Shown: positions 1 to 7,760, counted from the stretch's first letter. The stretch: DNA of 12,663 nt from SIG710 sp045605745 (GCA_045605745.1 JAZUQN010000067.1:1-12663), one strand, 5' to 3'. A program made the numbers and translations. Notes: generated from the sequence alone by a model not told the origin.

Positions 1-28
1 TGAAACGCCAAGCGTTTCAGACCTTTTT
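1..28 (+). terminator. Partial intrinsic terminator at the left edge
   Basis: Bases 1-8 pair perfectly with 12-19 (TGAAACGC/GCGTTTCA) around a three-base loop and are followed by GACC and five T. The GACC after the stem suggests that the stem continues to the left, beyond the window. It probably ends a plus-strand gene lying outside the window. The part that can be seen is short, so confidence is moderate. Confidence 0.5.
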
Positions 29-42
29 GCGCATAATTTTTG

Positions 43-170
43 ATTTATCGGGGAGATGTGTTTTCACAAACAAGAGCACACTGCGAAATTTCTGAGGTAC
101 TATCGATTATCACAAGCGAAAGCAGTGTGCTCTTGTTTGTAAAAACACTCCCCCTAAACTCCTGTTTTGC
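43..170. repeat. Dispersed inverted-repeat element, copy 1 (full length)
   Basis: A 19-nt perfect inverted repeat (66-84 against 122-140, ending GCACACTGC/GCAGTGTGC) continues outward as an imperfect match: TTTATCGGGGAGATGTGTTTT on the left resembles the reverse complement of the right arm down to about base 160. The 37-nt centre (85-121) carries GAA on the left and CGAAA on the right next to the stem, then a small inner stem around ATCG. A related sequence lies at 12092-12188 near the other end of the window. No gene is credible here; the short plus-strand reading frame over it is a by-product of the repeat. It could be a small non-autonomous mobile element or a structured RNA. Confidence 0.75.
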
Positions 171-177
171 TAACAAC

Positions 178-207
178 AAAAAGCTGACTCAAATGAGTCA
201 GCTTTTT
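178..207 (-). terminator. Bidirectional intrinsic terminator after the PHP gene
   Basis: A perfect 14-bp stem (178-191 against 194-207, core AGCTGACTCA) with a two-base apex, so about 12-13 bp form in practice, starts with five A and ends with five T. It can therefore work on both strands. It begins five bases after the stop codon of the minus-strand PHP gene and ends the three-gene operon running leftward from about 2720. It also separates that operon from the dispersed repeat. Confidence 0.85.
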
Positions 208-212
208 CTGTT

Positions 213-1244
213 TCATTTGTTAATTGTATCAAGAAAATAGGCCTTTGTGTGGGCACGCTTGCCGTCATTTGTTCTTAGGTCAAGCCTGAAATAAACATCT
301 TTACTAAGCTCAGGCTCTCTTTCGCATTTTTCGATAAGCGGACCGAGGTCACATTCAAAATGAGTGATCCTTTTGCCGACGTTACTCTTTTCCATTATTT
401 TGAAACGAATGGGGGTATATAAAATTATCTTGTCCGCCCCATCGGTTTCAAGGTGAAGGATCCCATCCTCGATATAAAGCTCTTCAATGCTTATACCTGT
501 TGAAGCATAGAAATCGCCATTTTCAAGTGAATTCATAATATTTGAATATTCAAGCTCCTCAGCCTTTATCATAACATAACCCCCGCAACAATCTATGGGG
601 CTGTGGGCATCATCTGCCGCTATCGGATAAACTTTTCTCTCTCCCTCTGTCAGAAGATCGTCAATGGGATCCATGTCATCCTCATATCCTTCTCTTGCCG
701 CTCCGGTATTAAAGCATTCCATGCCCCAAAGCCCTTTTAATCCGCCGTAGTCTCGATAACACTGCAGAGATCCCTTTGGGTGATTAAAGCAGATAAGAAA
801 GCCTGCCTCATTGCACTCTTTTATAACCTTATTAAGCTCCTCAGGACCATAGCCAAAGGGCCTTGCCTCGTGCCGGAGCATCTTTTCGGTTCTGTATTCC
901 TTTGTGTGCGTCAAAGCCTTCCAGAAGCCTTCGGGATTGAAATAGGGAAAGGTCTCAGCAGCCGGATCCTTTGCGTAAATATTAAAATGCGTGGATGGCA
1001 AAAGGTCATAAGAGCCCTTGTTTTTTGCAATTTCAGCAGAGGTTATTGTAAGAAAATCATCGTCGTTCAGCTCCGGGTGAGGCAGCATTATCTGATGATC
1101 TGTAAAGGCCACAACAGAATAGCCGTTGTCTTTATAGAGCTTTTTGACCTCCTCCGGGGTCATGCGTCCATCCGAAACGGTTGTATGTACATGAAGATTT
1201 GCCTTATAAAATCTGCCGTCCTTCGGTAAAAGATATTGTTTCAT
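213..1244 (-). CDS. PHP-domain metal-dependent phosphoesterase
   Basis: The 343-residue protein opens with the PHP signature LHVHTTVSDG (His18, His20, Asp25), followed by FTDH (Asp49, His50), a glutamate near 71, a histidine near 86, CFNHPKG (His155) and ADDAHSP (Asp211, Asp212, His214). These are the metal ligands expected of the PHP superfamily, which cleaves phosphoesters with a two- or three-metal centre; histidinol phosphatase and the polymerase exonuclease domain are relatives. There is no signal peptide or membrane segment, so it should be cytoplasmic. The substrate cannot be told from the sequence. The ATG at 1244 is preferred: AGGAGG lies 14 bases upstream, just after the stop of the YitT gene. 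A TTG at 1256 is only two bases from that site. It is the last gene of a three-gene operon and is followed by a terminator. Confidence 0.88.
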   Translation of the reverse strand: MKQYLLPKDGRFYKANLHVHTTVSDGRMTPEEVKKLYKDNGYSVVAFTDHQIMLPHPELNDDDFLTITSAEIAKNKGSYDLLPSTHFNIYAKDPAAETFPYFNPEGFWKALTHTKEYRTEKMLRHEARPFGYGPEELNKVIKECNEAGFLICFNHPKGSLQCYRDYGGLKGLWGMECFNTGAAREGYEDDMDPIDDLLTEGERKVYPIAADDAHSPIDCCGGYVMIKAEELEYSNIMNSLENGDFYASTGISIEELYIEDGILHLETDGADKIILYTPIRFKIMEKSNVGKRITHFECDLGPLIEKCEREPELSKDVYFRLDLRTNDGKRAHTKAYFLDTINK

Positions 1245-1265
1245 GTTTGCTCTCAAGGCCTCCTG

Positions 1266-2138
1266 TTATTTGGTAATTTTTTTAAAATTTCCAACGGTTT
1301 CTGTAACGCTTGTGACATAGGCAAATGTACCGGGATATTGTCTTACTATCCTCTGAAAATCAACTATCTGGTGCTTGTTGATAACGCAGATAATTATTTG
1401 CTTGCCTTTGTGAGAGTACATTCCCTCAGCACTTATAACGGTAACTCCATGGCGCAACTCACTCATAAGACGCTCGGATATTTCGGAAGCCTTGTCTGTA
1501 ATGACCTCAAATTTAATAGCCTCTTTTATACCCCTCAGCATATGATCGCTGACAGTGCTTGTGAGAAAGCAATAAACAACGCAAAGAATAACAGGCTCAG
1601 CATTGAAGCCGTAAACAAAATAAGAGATAGCCGCAACCGAAACATTGAGCATAAAAACTATCCAAACAAGACTAATATGCGGCTTTTTTGTGCGTATGAT
1701 AGCGGCAACGATGTCCGTTCCGCCGGTGGATGCGCCAAGGCGTATGGAAATGCCATAGATAGCACCGTTTATAACGCCTGCCGCAATCGGAGCAAGGATG
1801 GTACTTGTGCCGTTTTCTGTATGATAGACAAATGCAGAAATATCTATATAATCAAATATGATAAGTGCACCTGAAAAGACAAGAACAAAAAGTCCGTTTT
1901 TCAGCGCAAAATCACGGTCAACAAAAAACATAGCAATTATCACAAGAGGAATGTTTATAATCAGCGACATATATCCAACATTGAAATCAAAAAGGTATTG
2001 AACCATAGTTGCAATACCGTTGATTCCGGCAGGAGCAAAGGCGTTTTCAAATATAAATATTTCATAGTTCAGCGCCATTAAGGCTGCCATAGCCGCTATT
2101 ATCAAATATTGAAGTGGCCTTATCATTTTTCTTGCCAT
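1266..2138 (-). CDS. YitT family membrane protein (DUF161 plus DUF2179)
   Basis: The 290-residue protein has about six hydrophobic segments (roughly residues 9-29, 55-73, 82-98, 112-133, 156-177 and 181-198). It carries the family hallmark RLGASTGGTDI at 133-143, and a soluble C-terminal domain (about 208-290, EVITDKASEISERL onward) of the DUF2179 type. This order and length are standard for the YitT family of Firmicutes, whose transport or signalling role is not established. It sits in the cytoplasmic membrane. AAGGAG lies 10 bases before the ATG at 2138. The preceding gene ends 20 bases upstream, and the PHP gene starts 21 bases after this stop, with its ribosome binding site directly following it. 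The three genes are therefore one transcript. Confidence 0.92.
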   Translation of the reverse strand: MARKMIRPLQYLIIAAMAALMALNYEIFIFENAFAPAGINGIATMVQYLFDFNVGYMSLIINIPLVIIAMFFVDRDFALKNGLFVLVFSGALIIFDYIDISAFVYHTENGTSTILAPIAAGVINGAIYGISIRLGASTGGTDIVAAIIRTKKPHISLVWIVFMLNVSVAAISYFVYGFNAEPVILCVVYCFLTSTVSDHMLRGIKEAIKFEVITDKASEISERLMSELRHGVTVISAEGMYSHKGKQIIICVINKHQIVDFQRIVRQYPGTFAYVTSVTETVGNFKKITK

Positions 2139-2158
2139 TTGCTTGATTCTCCTTAGCT

Positions 2159-2692
2159 TTATATTTTCACATTGCTCATAACGGTTGCCGAGGCATTATA
2201 ATATCTCAAAATCTTCAGCGCCTTTGCAGTTGCTTCAAAGTAGACAACCGCATATCTGTTATTACGCTCAAAAATTGCGAAATAAGCATCGTTAGCTTTA
2301 GAGGAGGAAAGAGCATTGTAGCTCTTTTCGGGAACATAGTCCTTTATTTTATAGCCGTGTGTTCCGAGGGGGGCAATAAGCGTGCAATCCTTTATCCTGA
2401 AGCTGACAATATGCTTTCTGGATCTTCCCCCATAAATGTTTGAAAATGTAACTTCACCCGAAACCATTGAATATTCATATTCAACCTTAACATACCGCCA
2501 GGTGAAGAATACAAGCATCCAGAGAGTTATTGGCATAAGGGCCAGCAGCGTAAACATTTTGCTCCAAAAGCCAAAAACAAACCAACCCACTATAAATCCT
2601 ATATAAAGAAGAAACATAAGAAGCTTTTTAAGCCTCCACTTGCCCTCGATTTTTTGCGTAACAACATATTCATATGTAGAAAATTCGCTCAC
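2159..2692 (-). CDS. Small membrane protein with PH-like tail (possibly DUF6106 family)
   Basis: The protein has 177 residues. After a charged N-terminus come two adjoining hydrophobic segments (about 24-41 and 46-64), then about 110 soluble residues rich in beta-strand-like stretches. A two-segment hairpin followed by such a tail recalls bacterial PH-like membrane proteins. The opening STYEYVVTQK resembles clostridial proteins that I recall as DUF6106, but I cannot check this. No catalytic motif is visible. The start is a GTG at 2692, because AAGGAGG lies six bases upstream and no ATG occurs near it. It is the first gene of the operon with the YitT and PHP genes, behind a consensus promoter. 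Function unknown. Confidence 0.8.
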   Translation of the reverse strand: MSEFSTYEYVVTQKIEGKWRLKKLLMFLLYIGFIVGWFVFGFWSKMFTLLALMPITLWMLVFFTWRYVKVEYEYSMVSGEVTFSNIYGGRSRKHIVSFRIKDCTLIAPLGTHGYKIKDYVPEKSYNALSSSKANDAYFAIFERNNRYAVVYFEATAKALKILRYYNASATVMSNVKI

Positions 2693-2723
2693 TCTATCCC
2701 TCCTTATCTATAGTTCCAGGGTA

Positions 2724-2752
2724 ATTGTACTCCCAAAACAATAAAATGTCAA
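2724..2752 (-). promoter_or_regulatory. Sigma-A promoter of the PH-like/YitT/PHP operon
   Basis: Read on the minus strand, TTGACA (2747-2752) and TACAAT (2724-2729) are separated by exactly 17 bases. The -10 box lies about 30 bases before the GTG start at 2692. A plus-strand promoter for the ACT gene lies back to back with it, so the 193-base intergenic region drives both operons. Confidence 0.85.
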
Positions 2753-2829
2753 GACAATTTATCCATTTTCGTCTTTTATTCTTCTGAGTATATTTTTTAA
2801 AAATTACAAATCAGATTGTTAAAAATATA

Positions 2830-2858
2830 TTGAAAAAAAAGAGAGAATGTGATAAAAT
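2830..2858 (+). promoter_or_regulatory. Extended -10 promoter of the ACT/UPF0210 operon
   Basis: TTGAAA (2830-2835) is followed after 17 bases by TAAAAT (2853-2858), with TG one base before the -10 box (TGATAAAAT), which is the extended -10 form. It lies in a strongly A-rich stretch. The ribosome binding site GGAGG (2874-2878) and the ATG at 2886 follow directly. Confidence 0.8.
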
Positions 2859-2885
2859 ATAGAAAAACACCCCGGAGGTATAAAA

Positions 2886-3155
2886 ATGAAAGCTGTAATC
2901 ACTGTAACAGGTAAGGATACTAAAGGAATAATTGCAAAGGTCAGCACTGTTTGTTCCGAAAAAGGCGCGAATATTCTCGATATAACCCAGAGCGTTCTAA
3001 GCGAGTATTTTGCAATGATAATGCTTGCCGATCTTGATGATCTGCAGATTCCTTTTTCTGATTTTGTTGATATTCTTGAGGCACTTGGCAAGGAAAACGG
3101 CCTTGCTATCCATGCTATGCATGAGGATATATTCAACACTATGCACCATATTTAA
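2886..3155 (+). CDS. ACT-domain protein, UPF0237 type
   Basis: The 89-residue protein is a single ACT domain. It opens with MKAVITVTGKDTKGIIAKV, the strand and glycine-containing turn where ACT domains bind amino acids, followed by GANILDITQSV and the helix after it. Length and sequence fit the UPF0237 family of free-standing ACT proteins related to GcvR. ACT domains usually bind small ligands, often amino acids, as dimers; the ligand here is unknown. GGAGG lies seven bases before the ATG. The UPF0210 gene follows after 50 bases on the same strand without a promoter or terminator that I can see, and this pair is widespread in Firmicutes. A likely role is a small regulatory partner of the UPF0210 protein, but that is inference. 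Confidence 0.92.
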   Translation: MKAVITVTGKDTKGIIAKVSTVCSEKGANILDITQSVLSEYFAMIMLADLDDLQIPFSDFVDILEALGKENGLAIHAMHEDIFNTMHHI

Positions 3156-3205
3156 AGAGTGCCCTCAAAGAGTATTTGAAATAAGGAGAAAATTTAGATT
3201 TAATT

Positions 3206-4564
3206 ATGCTTAATACATCTGACATTCTTGAAACTATAAATATGATAAGAGAGGAAAACCTTGATATCAGAACGATAACAATGGGTATTTCTCTTCTTGA
3301 TTGCGTGAGCGAGGACGAGGATCGCCTTTGCGATAAGATCTATGATAAGATTACGCGCAAAGCCGAAAAGCTTGTAAAAACAGGTTGCGATATCGAAAAG
3401 GAATACGGTATTCCGATAGTAAATAAGAGAGTTTCCGTAACGCCTGTGTCGATCATCGGCGGCGGAATATCTCCCGACGGATACATAAAGGTTGCCAAAA
3501 CCCTTGAAAGAGCGGCTCAAAATCTTGGCATAAATTTTATTGGCGGTTTTGGAGCGCTTGTCCATAAGGGTATGACAATTGGAGCTAAGAACCTGATTTC
3601 TGTTATCCCCGAGGCACTGGCAGAGACCAGCATGGTGTGCTCTTCTGTTAATGTTGCAACAACAAAGGCCGGAATAAATATGGATGCCATTGCGCTTATG
3701 GGAAAGACCATTAAGCGTGCAGCGTATCTCACGAGGGACGATCGCTCTATTGGTTGTGCAAAGCTGGTTGTTTTTGCAAATGTTCCGGAGGACAACCCAT
3801 TTATGGCGGGTGCTTTCCACGGCATAGGCGAGCCGGATTGCGTTATTAATGTTGGCGTTTCGGGCCCCGGAGTTGTAAGCTCTGCAATTTCGAGAGCAGG
3901 GGACTGCGACCTGAGTGAGCTTGCGGACATTATAAAAAAGACTGCATTTAAGATAACCAGAGTTGGTCAGCTGGTGGCTCATGAGGCGGCGAAGAGACTT
4001 GATACACCCTTTGGTATAATCGACCTTTCTCTTGCTCCAACACCTGCCATCGGAGACTCGGTTGCTCACATTCTTGAAAATATGGGACTTACGGTTTGCG
4101 GTTCACACGGAACAACTGCCGCACTTGCAATGCTCAATGATGCTGTAAAAAAGGGTGGTGTTATGGCATCTTCTCATGTAGGCGGTCTTTCGGGAGCATT
4201 TATACCCGTTTCCGAGGATAGAGGAATGATAAACGCAGTTGAAAAGGGTGCGCTGACAATTGAAAAGCTTGAGGCTATGACGGCGGTTTGCTCTGTTGGC
4301 CTTGATATGATAGCTGTTCCAGGAGATACACCCGAGGATGTAATTTGCGGTATTATTGCGGATGAGATCTCCATTGGCGTTGCAAACACAAAGACAACGG
4401 CAGTGCGAGTTATACCGGTATACGGAAAAGGCGTTGGAGAAAGCGTTGATTTTGGAGGACTTCTCGGCTATGCACCGATAATGCCCCTTAACGGTGCTTC
4501 GCCTGCAAAATTTATTGCCCGTGGTGGCAGAATTCCTGCACCGATACACAGTCTTAAGAATTAA
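3206..4564 (+). CDS. UPF0210 / DUF711 (PFL-family) protein
   Basis: The 452-residue length is typical of UPF0210. The N-terminus, ending NLDIRTITMGISLLDC, and internal stretches such as VGGLSGAFIPVSED and NGASPAKFIARGGRIP are family-typical. The family is grouped with pyruvate formate-lyase-like folds, but I see no glycyl-radical motif of the RVxGY kind near the C-terminus, so no radical enzyme activity should be assumed. The protein is soluble and its biochemical function is not established. The ATG at 3206 matches the usual family N-terminus. However, the only good ribosome binding site (AAGGAG, 3183-3188) is 17 bases away, which is unusually long, and no alternative ATG, GTG or TTG fits the gap. 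It is co-transcribed with the ACT gene and ends at a strong terminator. Confidence 0.93.
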   Translation: MLNTSDILETINMIREENLDIRTITMGISLLDCVSEDEDRLCDKIYDKITRKAEKLVKTGCDIEKEYGIPIVNKRVSVTPVSIIGGGISPDGYIKVAKTLERAAQNLGINFIGGFGALVHKGMTIGAKNLISVIPEALAETSMVCSSVNVATTKAGINMDAIALMGKTIKRAAYLTRDDRSIGCAKLVVFANVPEDNPFMAGAFHGIGEPDCVINVGVSGPGVVSSAISRAGDCDLSELADIIKKTAFKITRVGQLVAHEAAKRLDTPFGIIDLSLAPTPAIGDSVAHILENMGLTVCGSHGTTAALAMLNDAVKKGGVMASSHVGGLSGAFIPVSEDRGMINAVEKGALTIEKLEAMTAVCSVGLDMIAVPGDTPEDVICGIIADEISIGVANTKTTAVRVIPVYGKGVGESVDFGGLLGYAPIMPLNGASPAKFIARGGRIPAPIHSLKN

Positions 4565-4570
4565 GGATAT

Positions 4571-4627
4571 AAAAAGCTGAGCCGTGAAGTGACCCACATT
4601 TAGTTCACTTCACGGCTCAGCTTTTTT
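4571..4627 (+). terminator. Strong bidirectional intrinsic terminator
   Basis: A 22-bp perfect stem (4571-4592 against 4605-4626, core GCTGAGCCGTGAAGTGA) with a 12-base loop, preceded by five A and followed by T, starts seven bases after the UPF0210 stop codon. It lies between converging genes, and the A-run lets it also stop minus-strand transcripts from the signalling operon ending at 4701. Confidence 0.93.
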
Positions 4628-4700
4628 GTGCACATTGGAAATGTTATATTTATCTGACATCATTCGTATGCGGTTGTTTTTCACACTCATATATCCACAC

Positions 4701-5096
4701 TCATTTCATCAGCTCGTCTGTTAGACGCAGGATTTCGTCAGCAATCTTCTCGCGCTCTTTTTTGAGAGTGTGATTATAAAGAGGGTATGCAAGGCACACA
4801 AGAAGGATGCCGACAGCACCAATACCGATACCAATAACCATAGCAAGGACCATGCCCAGTGCTTTGCCTATATTGGTCATAACAAGGCTCATACCGAGGC
4901 CCATAATGAGAACACCGATGATGCCAACCACAAGAGCTGCCGTGGTTGCCTTGGAATAAACGTTTGCATCCAAACGACGAAGCTGTGTCATTTTATCTTC
5001 TTCTGTGGCAGGCGAGACATATTTCTTTCGTATTCTTTTAATTTCCTCCTGCTCTTTGGCAGAGTATGTGTAATTAAAACGCTCTTTGTTTTCCAT
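4701..5096 (-). CDS. Small two-segment membrane protein with GMSLVMT motif
   Basis: The 131-residue protein has a charged N-terminus with RIRKKY (21-26) and LRRLD (39-43), two hydrophobic segments (about 52-74 and 80-104), and a charged C-terminal helix (LKKEREKIADEIL). The motif IMGLGMSLVMTNIGK (64-78) spans the end of the first segment and the turn. The protein encoded at 8174-8539 shares this motif, the RIR..Y and LR.LD stretches, YP.Y after the second segment and the ending L.D..MK, so the two are paralogues. I do not know the function. GAAGG lies about seven bases before the ATG at 5096. The preceding membrane-protein gene ends 18 bases upstream, making this the last gene of the two-component operon. 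Confidence 0.85.
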   Translation of the reverse strand: MENKERFNYTYSAKEQEEIKRIRKKYVSPATEEDKMTQLRRLDANVYSKATTAALVVGIIGVLIMGLGMSLVMTNIGKALGMVLAMVIGIGIGAVGILLVCLAYPLYNHTLKKEREKIADEILRLTDELMK

Positions 5097-5114
5097 TTTG
5101 CACCTTCTTTAATT

Positions 5115-5981
5115 CTAACTCTTTAATTTTTTGCTGCTTTGCCTTATCATATAAACTGCCATTATGATAATAAATGCCGAAATCACACTGCCGGTACAAC
5201 CGAGAAATATTTTTCTTGTTAATGTATCAATGCTGCCTTCGCCGAAGGTGGTCAGCATTGTAGCCTCCAATGTGAGCATCGACACGCAAGCTGCCGCAAG
5301 ACTGATGGCCTTGGCCGCAGAATATACGGGGCTGTTATATTTTCGGTATTTTACAATGTTAATAATCGCCACTCCAAAGGCGGTAAAGGTATATGCTGCC
5401 AAAGTGATAGTTGTGATTTCGTGATGCTGAAATGTTCGACTCCAATACACCATAAAGAACACCATCAGTGAAAGAGTTAGGTTCATTGCAAGAAAAATGA
5501 TGCCGCAAAGACGGTATCGGATCAGTTCTTCTCGCATCTTTTCACCGGGCTTATGTTTGATAGTGTATCTTACCAAGAAAAAACGCATAACGGCAAGGGA
5601 GATATAATAGCCTGCAAGGGAAAAAAACCAAAAAGTGCGATGCCAAAATCCCATACCGAGCTGCAAGAGTGCATAAGCAGTATTCCAAATCAGCGTACCG
5701 TAGAGGGATACATTCACTCTGAGTCTTGAATCATCCTGCCACCGTCTTATGTATCTGTTTTCATCTTTGAAGCTTTTGAAAAATCTAATTAGATACGGCA
5801 CTTTCAGAGTCCAGACCGTCAATGTGTAAAAGGCAAGCACATAAGACACAATGGCGATGATAGAAGCGGTCCCCATAAACACTAAGGAATATACCAAAAG
5901 CACCGTGGCAATAGGAAGCAGAATGATCATTATGGCGATGTGCGGAAACAACACAGCTTTACCCATATTTTTTAGATCCAT
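5115..5981 (-). CDS. Unrecognised eight-segment integral membrane protein
   Basis: The 288-residue protein has about eight hydrophobic segments (roughly 11-34, 37-60, 93-112, 116-138, 157-179, 189-211, 223-246 and 257-279). A charged loop at about 66-90 and another at 140-156 (KHKPGEKMREELIRYR) are probably cytoplasmic. I see no ATP-binding, protease or acyltransferase motif, and do not recognise the family. The ATG at 5981 begins one base after the kinase stop codon, and its ribosome binding site CGGAGG lies inside the last kinase codons, so translation is coupled to the kinase. That coupling points to a role in the same signalling circuit, as a sensor partner, a transporter or an output; the sequence does not decide which. 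A small membrane-protein gene follows after 18 bases. Confidence 0.85.
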   Translation of the reverse strand: MDLKNMGKAVLFPHIAIMIILLPIATVLLVYSLVFMGTASIIAIVSYVLAFYTLTVWTLKVPYLIRFFKSFKDENRYIRRWQDDSRLRVNVSLYGTLIWNTAYALLQLGMGFWHRTFWFFSLAGYYISLAVMRFFLVRYTIKHKPGEKMREELIRYRLCGIIFLAMNLTLSLMVFFMVYWSRTFQHHEITTITLAAYTFTAFGVAIINIVKYRKYNSPVYSAAKAISLAAACVSMLTLEATMLTTFGEGSIDTLTRKIFLGCTGSVISAFIIIMAVYMIRQSSKKLKS

Positions 5982-5982
5982 A

Positions 5983-7056
5983 TCAAATCCTCCGAATTTT
6001 TACGCTAAAGGTTGTGCCAACGCCCAAAGCACTTTCAACGTTAATTTCCCCCTGAATAATGTGGATAACTCTTTTTACAAGAGCAAGACCGAGTCCATTG
6101 CCCTGGGCAGAATGGGAAGTGTCTCCCTGATAGAACTTCTCAAAGATATGTGCGCCAACCTCCGCAGTCATTCCGCAACCGGTGTCTTTCACCTTGATAA
6201 TAGCGTGGTGTTCTGTTGCCGTAAGGCTCACCGAAACAGTGCCGCCTTCATTTGTGAATTTGAAGGCATTGGAAAACAGATTGTTCCACACAAGCGACAA
6301 GAGTTCTGCATCGGCTTCCACCTTGATATCTTCTGCTATATCGGTATCGATTTCAATGTTTTTCTTTTCCCAAACATTCTCAAACTGAAGCAAACATTCG
6401 CAAAGCTGTTCTCCCAGATCAAATTCGGTGATTTCGGGGAAGATCTGCTGATTTTCAAGACGGTTGAGTTTCAAAATGTTGGTCATCATTTCTGCTAAAC
6501 GGTGGGAAGCATCGGTTATACCCTTTGCATATTCCATACGCTTTTCTTCGTTTAAATCCGGAGACTGTAACAGTGTACCATAGTTCTGTATCACAGCAAG
6601 GGGTGTTTTCATTTCGTGGGATACGTTGGCAATAAAATCGGTACGCAGAGTTTCTACGCCTCCAAGCTCCTCTGCCATTTTGTTGATACATTCTATGATT
6701 TCATTGAAACTGTCATCGGTAGCAAATTTTGCAATTGGCTTAATGCGAACGCCAAAATCTCCCTCTATCATTTTAGAAGCTGCATCGGTAATTAGTTTTA
6801 CGGGACGCTCCACGGTAAATCTACGGCGAAGGTAATCCACAATTGCCATGCCGATACTCAAAAGTATCACATTCAGCATGGTGATTTTAGCGGCAACCGT
6901 AATTTCTTCCTGTGTGAACTTGCGACCGATAGAACCCTGCAATGCCGAAATGAACAACATAATACAGCAAGTGGTTACAAAGGCCGCGAGCAGAAAGAAA
7001 ATGAAAAAATTGCTAACCGTGCTCAATATTTTTTTTATCTTATCGCCCTTTTTCAT
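5983..7056 (-). CDS. Membrane sensor histidine kinase
   Basis: The 357-residue protein has two membrane segments (about 17-39 and 54-75) and a HAMP-like linker (about 77-130). The phosphoacceptor H-box is FIANVSHEMKTPL with His147. The ATP-binding domain has an N-box (NNLFSNAFKF, 258-267), G1 box DTGCGM (291-296), F-box EKFYQ (306-310) and G2 box GNGLGLAL (319-326). All catalytic parts are present. Only about 15 residues lie outside the membrane, too few for a ligand-binding domain, so the stimulus is probably sensed within the membrane or through a partner protein. The ATG at 7056 overlaps the regulator stop codon by four bases (ATGA), the usual coupling in such pairs. Its substrate is the regulator encoded just upstream. 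Confidence 0.96.
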   Translation of the reverse strand: MKKGDKIKKILSTVSNFFIFFLLAAFVTTCCIMLFISALQGSIGRKFTQEEITVAAKITMLNVILLSIGMAIVDYLRRRFTVERPVKLITDAASKMIEGDFGVRIKPIAKFATDDSFNEIIECINKMAEELGGVETLRTDFIANVSHEMKTPLAVIQNYGTLLQSPDLNEEKRMEYAKGITDASHRLAEMMTNILKLNRLENQQIFPEITEFDLGEQLCECLLQFENVWEKKNIEIDTDIAEDIKVEADAELLSLVWNNLFSNAFKFTNEGGTVSVSLTATEHHAIIKVKDTGCGMTAEVGAHIFEKFYQGDTSHSAQGNGLGLALVKRVIHIIQGEINVESALGVGTTFSVKIRRI

Positions 7057-7724
7057 TTGATCACCGCCTTGTATCCAAGTCCGTGAACGGTTTTTATCTC
7101 AAAATCCTCACAAGAAACAAGCTTTGAGCGGAGTTTTGTCATATAAACATCAACTGCTCTCGGTGCGGTATCGCTGTCTGCATCCCAAAACTCATCCATA
7201 AGCTGCATTCTTGTAAAGGTCTTTTTGGGATAAGACAGCAATTTATAGAGAATACTGAACTCGCGGTTGGTAAGAGAAATTTCTTCATCGCCCAAGTATG
7301 CGGTGTGCTCGTCGGCATCCATTAAGAAGTTGCCGATTTCAAGTTTGCGACTGGATGCGATTTTAGCACGGCGCAGAAGCGCACCGATGCGCAGAAATAG
7401 TTCATCAAGGTCAATGGGCTTGACCATATAATCGTCCACGCCGATGCGGAATCCACGCTGCTTTGATGCAATATCGTCACGGGCGGTCATAAAGAGAATC
7501 GGAATATCTTGGTTCAGTTCTCTTATATTTCGGGCAAATTCAAAACCGTCAACGCCGGGCATCATAATGTCGGATATGATAAGATCAAACATATTATCAT
7601 ACATAGCGTCATAGGCGTCGTTTGCATTTAAACATCCCACAGCCGTATAGCCGCTATGGTTCAAAAACGAGCAAACTGTTTTGTTCAGTGCCCTATCATC
7701 CTCTACAACTAATATCTTAAACAT
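7053..7724 (-). CDS. OmpR/PhoB-family response regulator
   Basis: The 223-residue protein has a receiver domain (about 1-120) with acidic residues Glu8, Asp9 and Asp10, phosphoacceptor Asp52 (SDIMMPGVDG), Thr80 and Lys102 (DYMVKP). A winged-helix DNA-binding domain follows (about 128-221), with the family pattern SLTNREFSILYKLL, RAVDVYMTKLRSKL and TVHGLGYKA. It is a complete activator-type regulator acting on DNA. GGAGG lies seven bases before the ATG at 7724. As first gene of the operon it sits directly behind the promoter, so autoregulation is likely. Targets cannot be proven from sequence, but the neighbouring promoter at 8571 is the first candidate. Confidence 0.96.
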   Translation of the reverse strand: MFKILVVEDDRALNKTVCSFLNHSGYTAVGCLNANDAYDAMYDNMFDLIISDIMMPGVDGFEFARNIRELNQDIPILFMTARDDIASKQRGFRIGVDDYMVKPIDLDELFLRIGALLRRAKIASSRKLEIGNFLMDADEHTAYLGDEEISLTNREFSILYKLLSYPKKTFTRMQLMDEFWDADSDTAPRAVDVYMTKLRSKLVSCEDFEIKTVHGLGYKAVIK

Positions 7725-7760
7725 CGTGATTCCTCCGCATTTTACTTCAATATACTATAC

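Noticed and set aside
40..240. Plus-strand open reading frame of 66 residues at the left edge
   Set aside because: It covers both arms of the inverted repeat and the terminator and ends inside the PHP gene on the other strand; no ribosome binding site precedes it.
3206..4564. Glycyl-radical enzyme function for the PFL-family protein
   Set aside because: The name reflects a fold grouping; no RVxGY-like glycyl-radical motif is visible and no activating enzyme gene is nearby.
3200..4597. Long minus-strand open frames opposite the UPF0210 gene
   Set aside because: They lie opposite a clearly recognised gene, have Cys/Arg/Asn-rich translations and match nothing known; they are shadows of its codon pattern.
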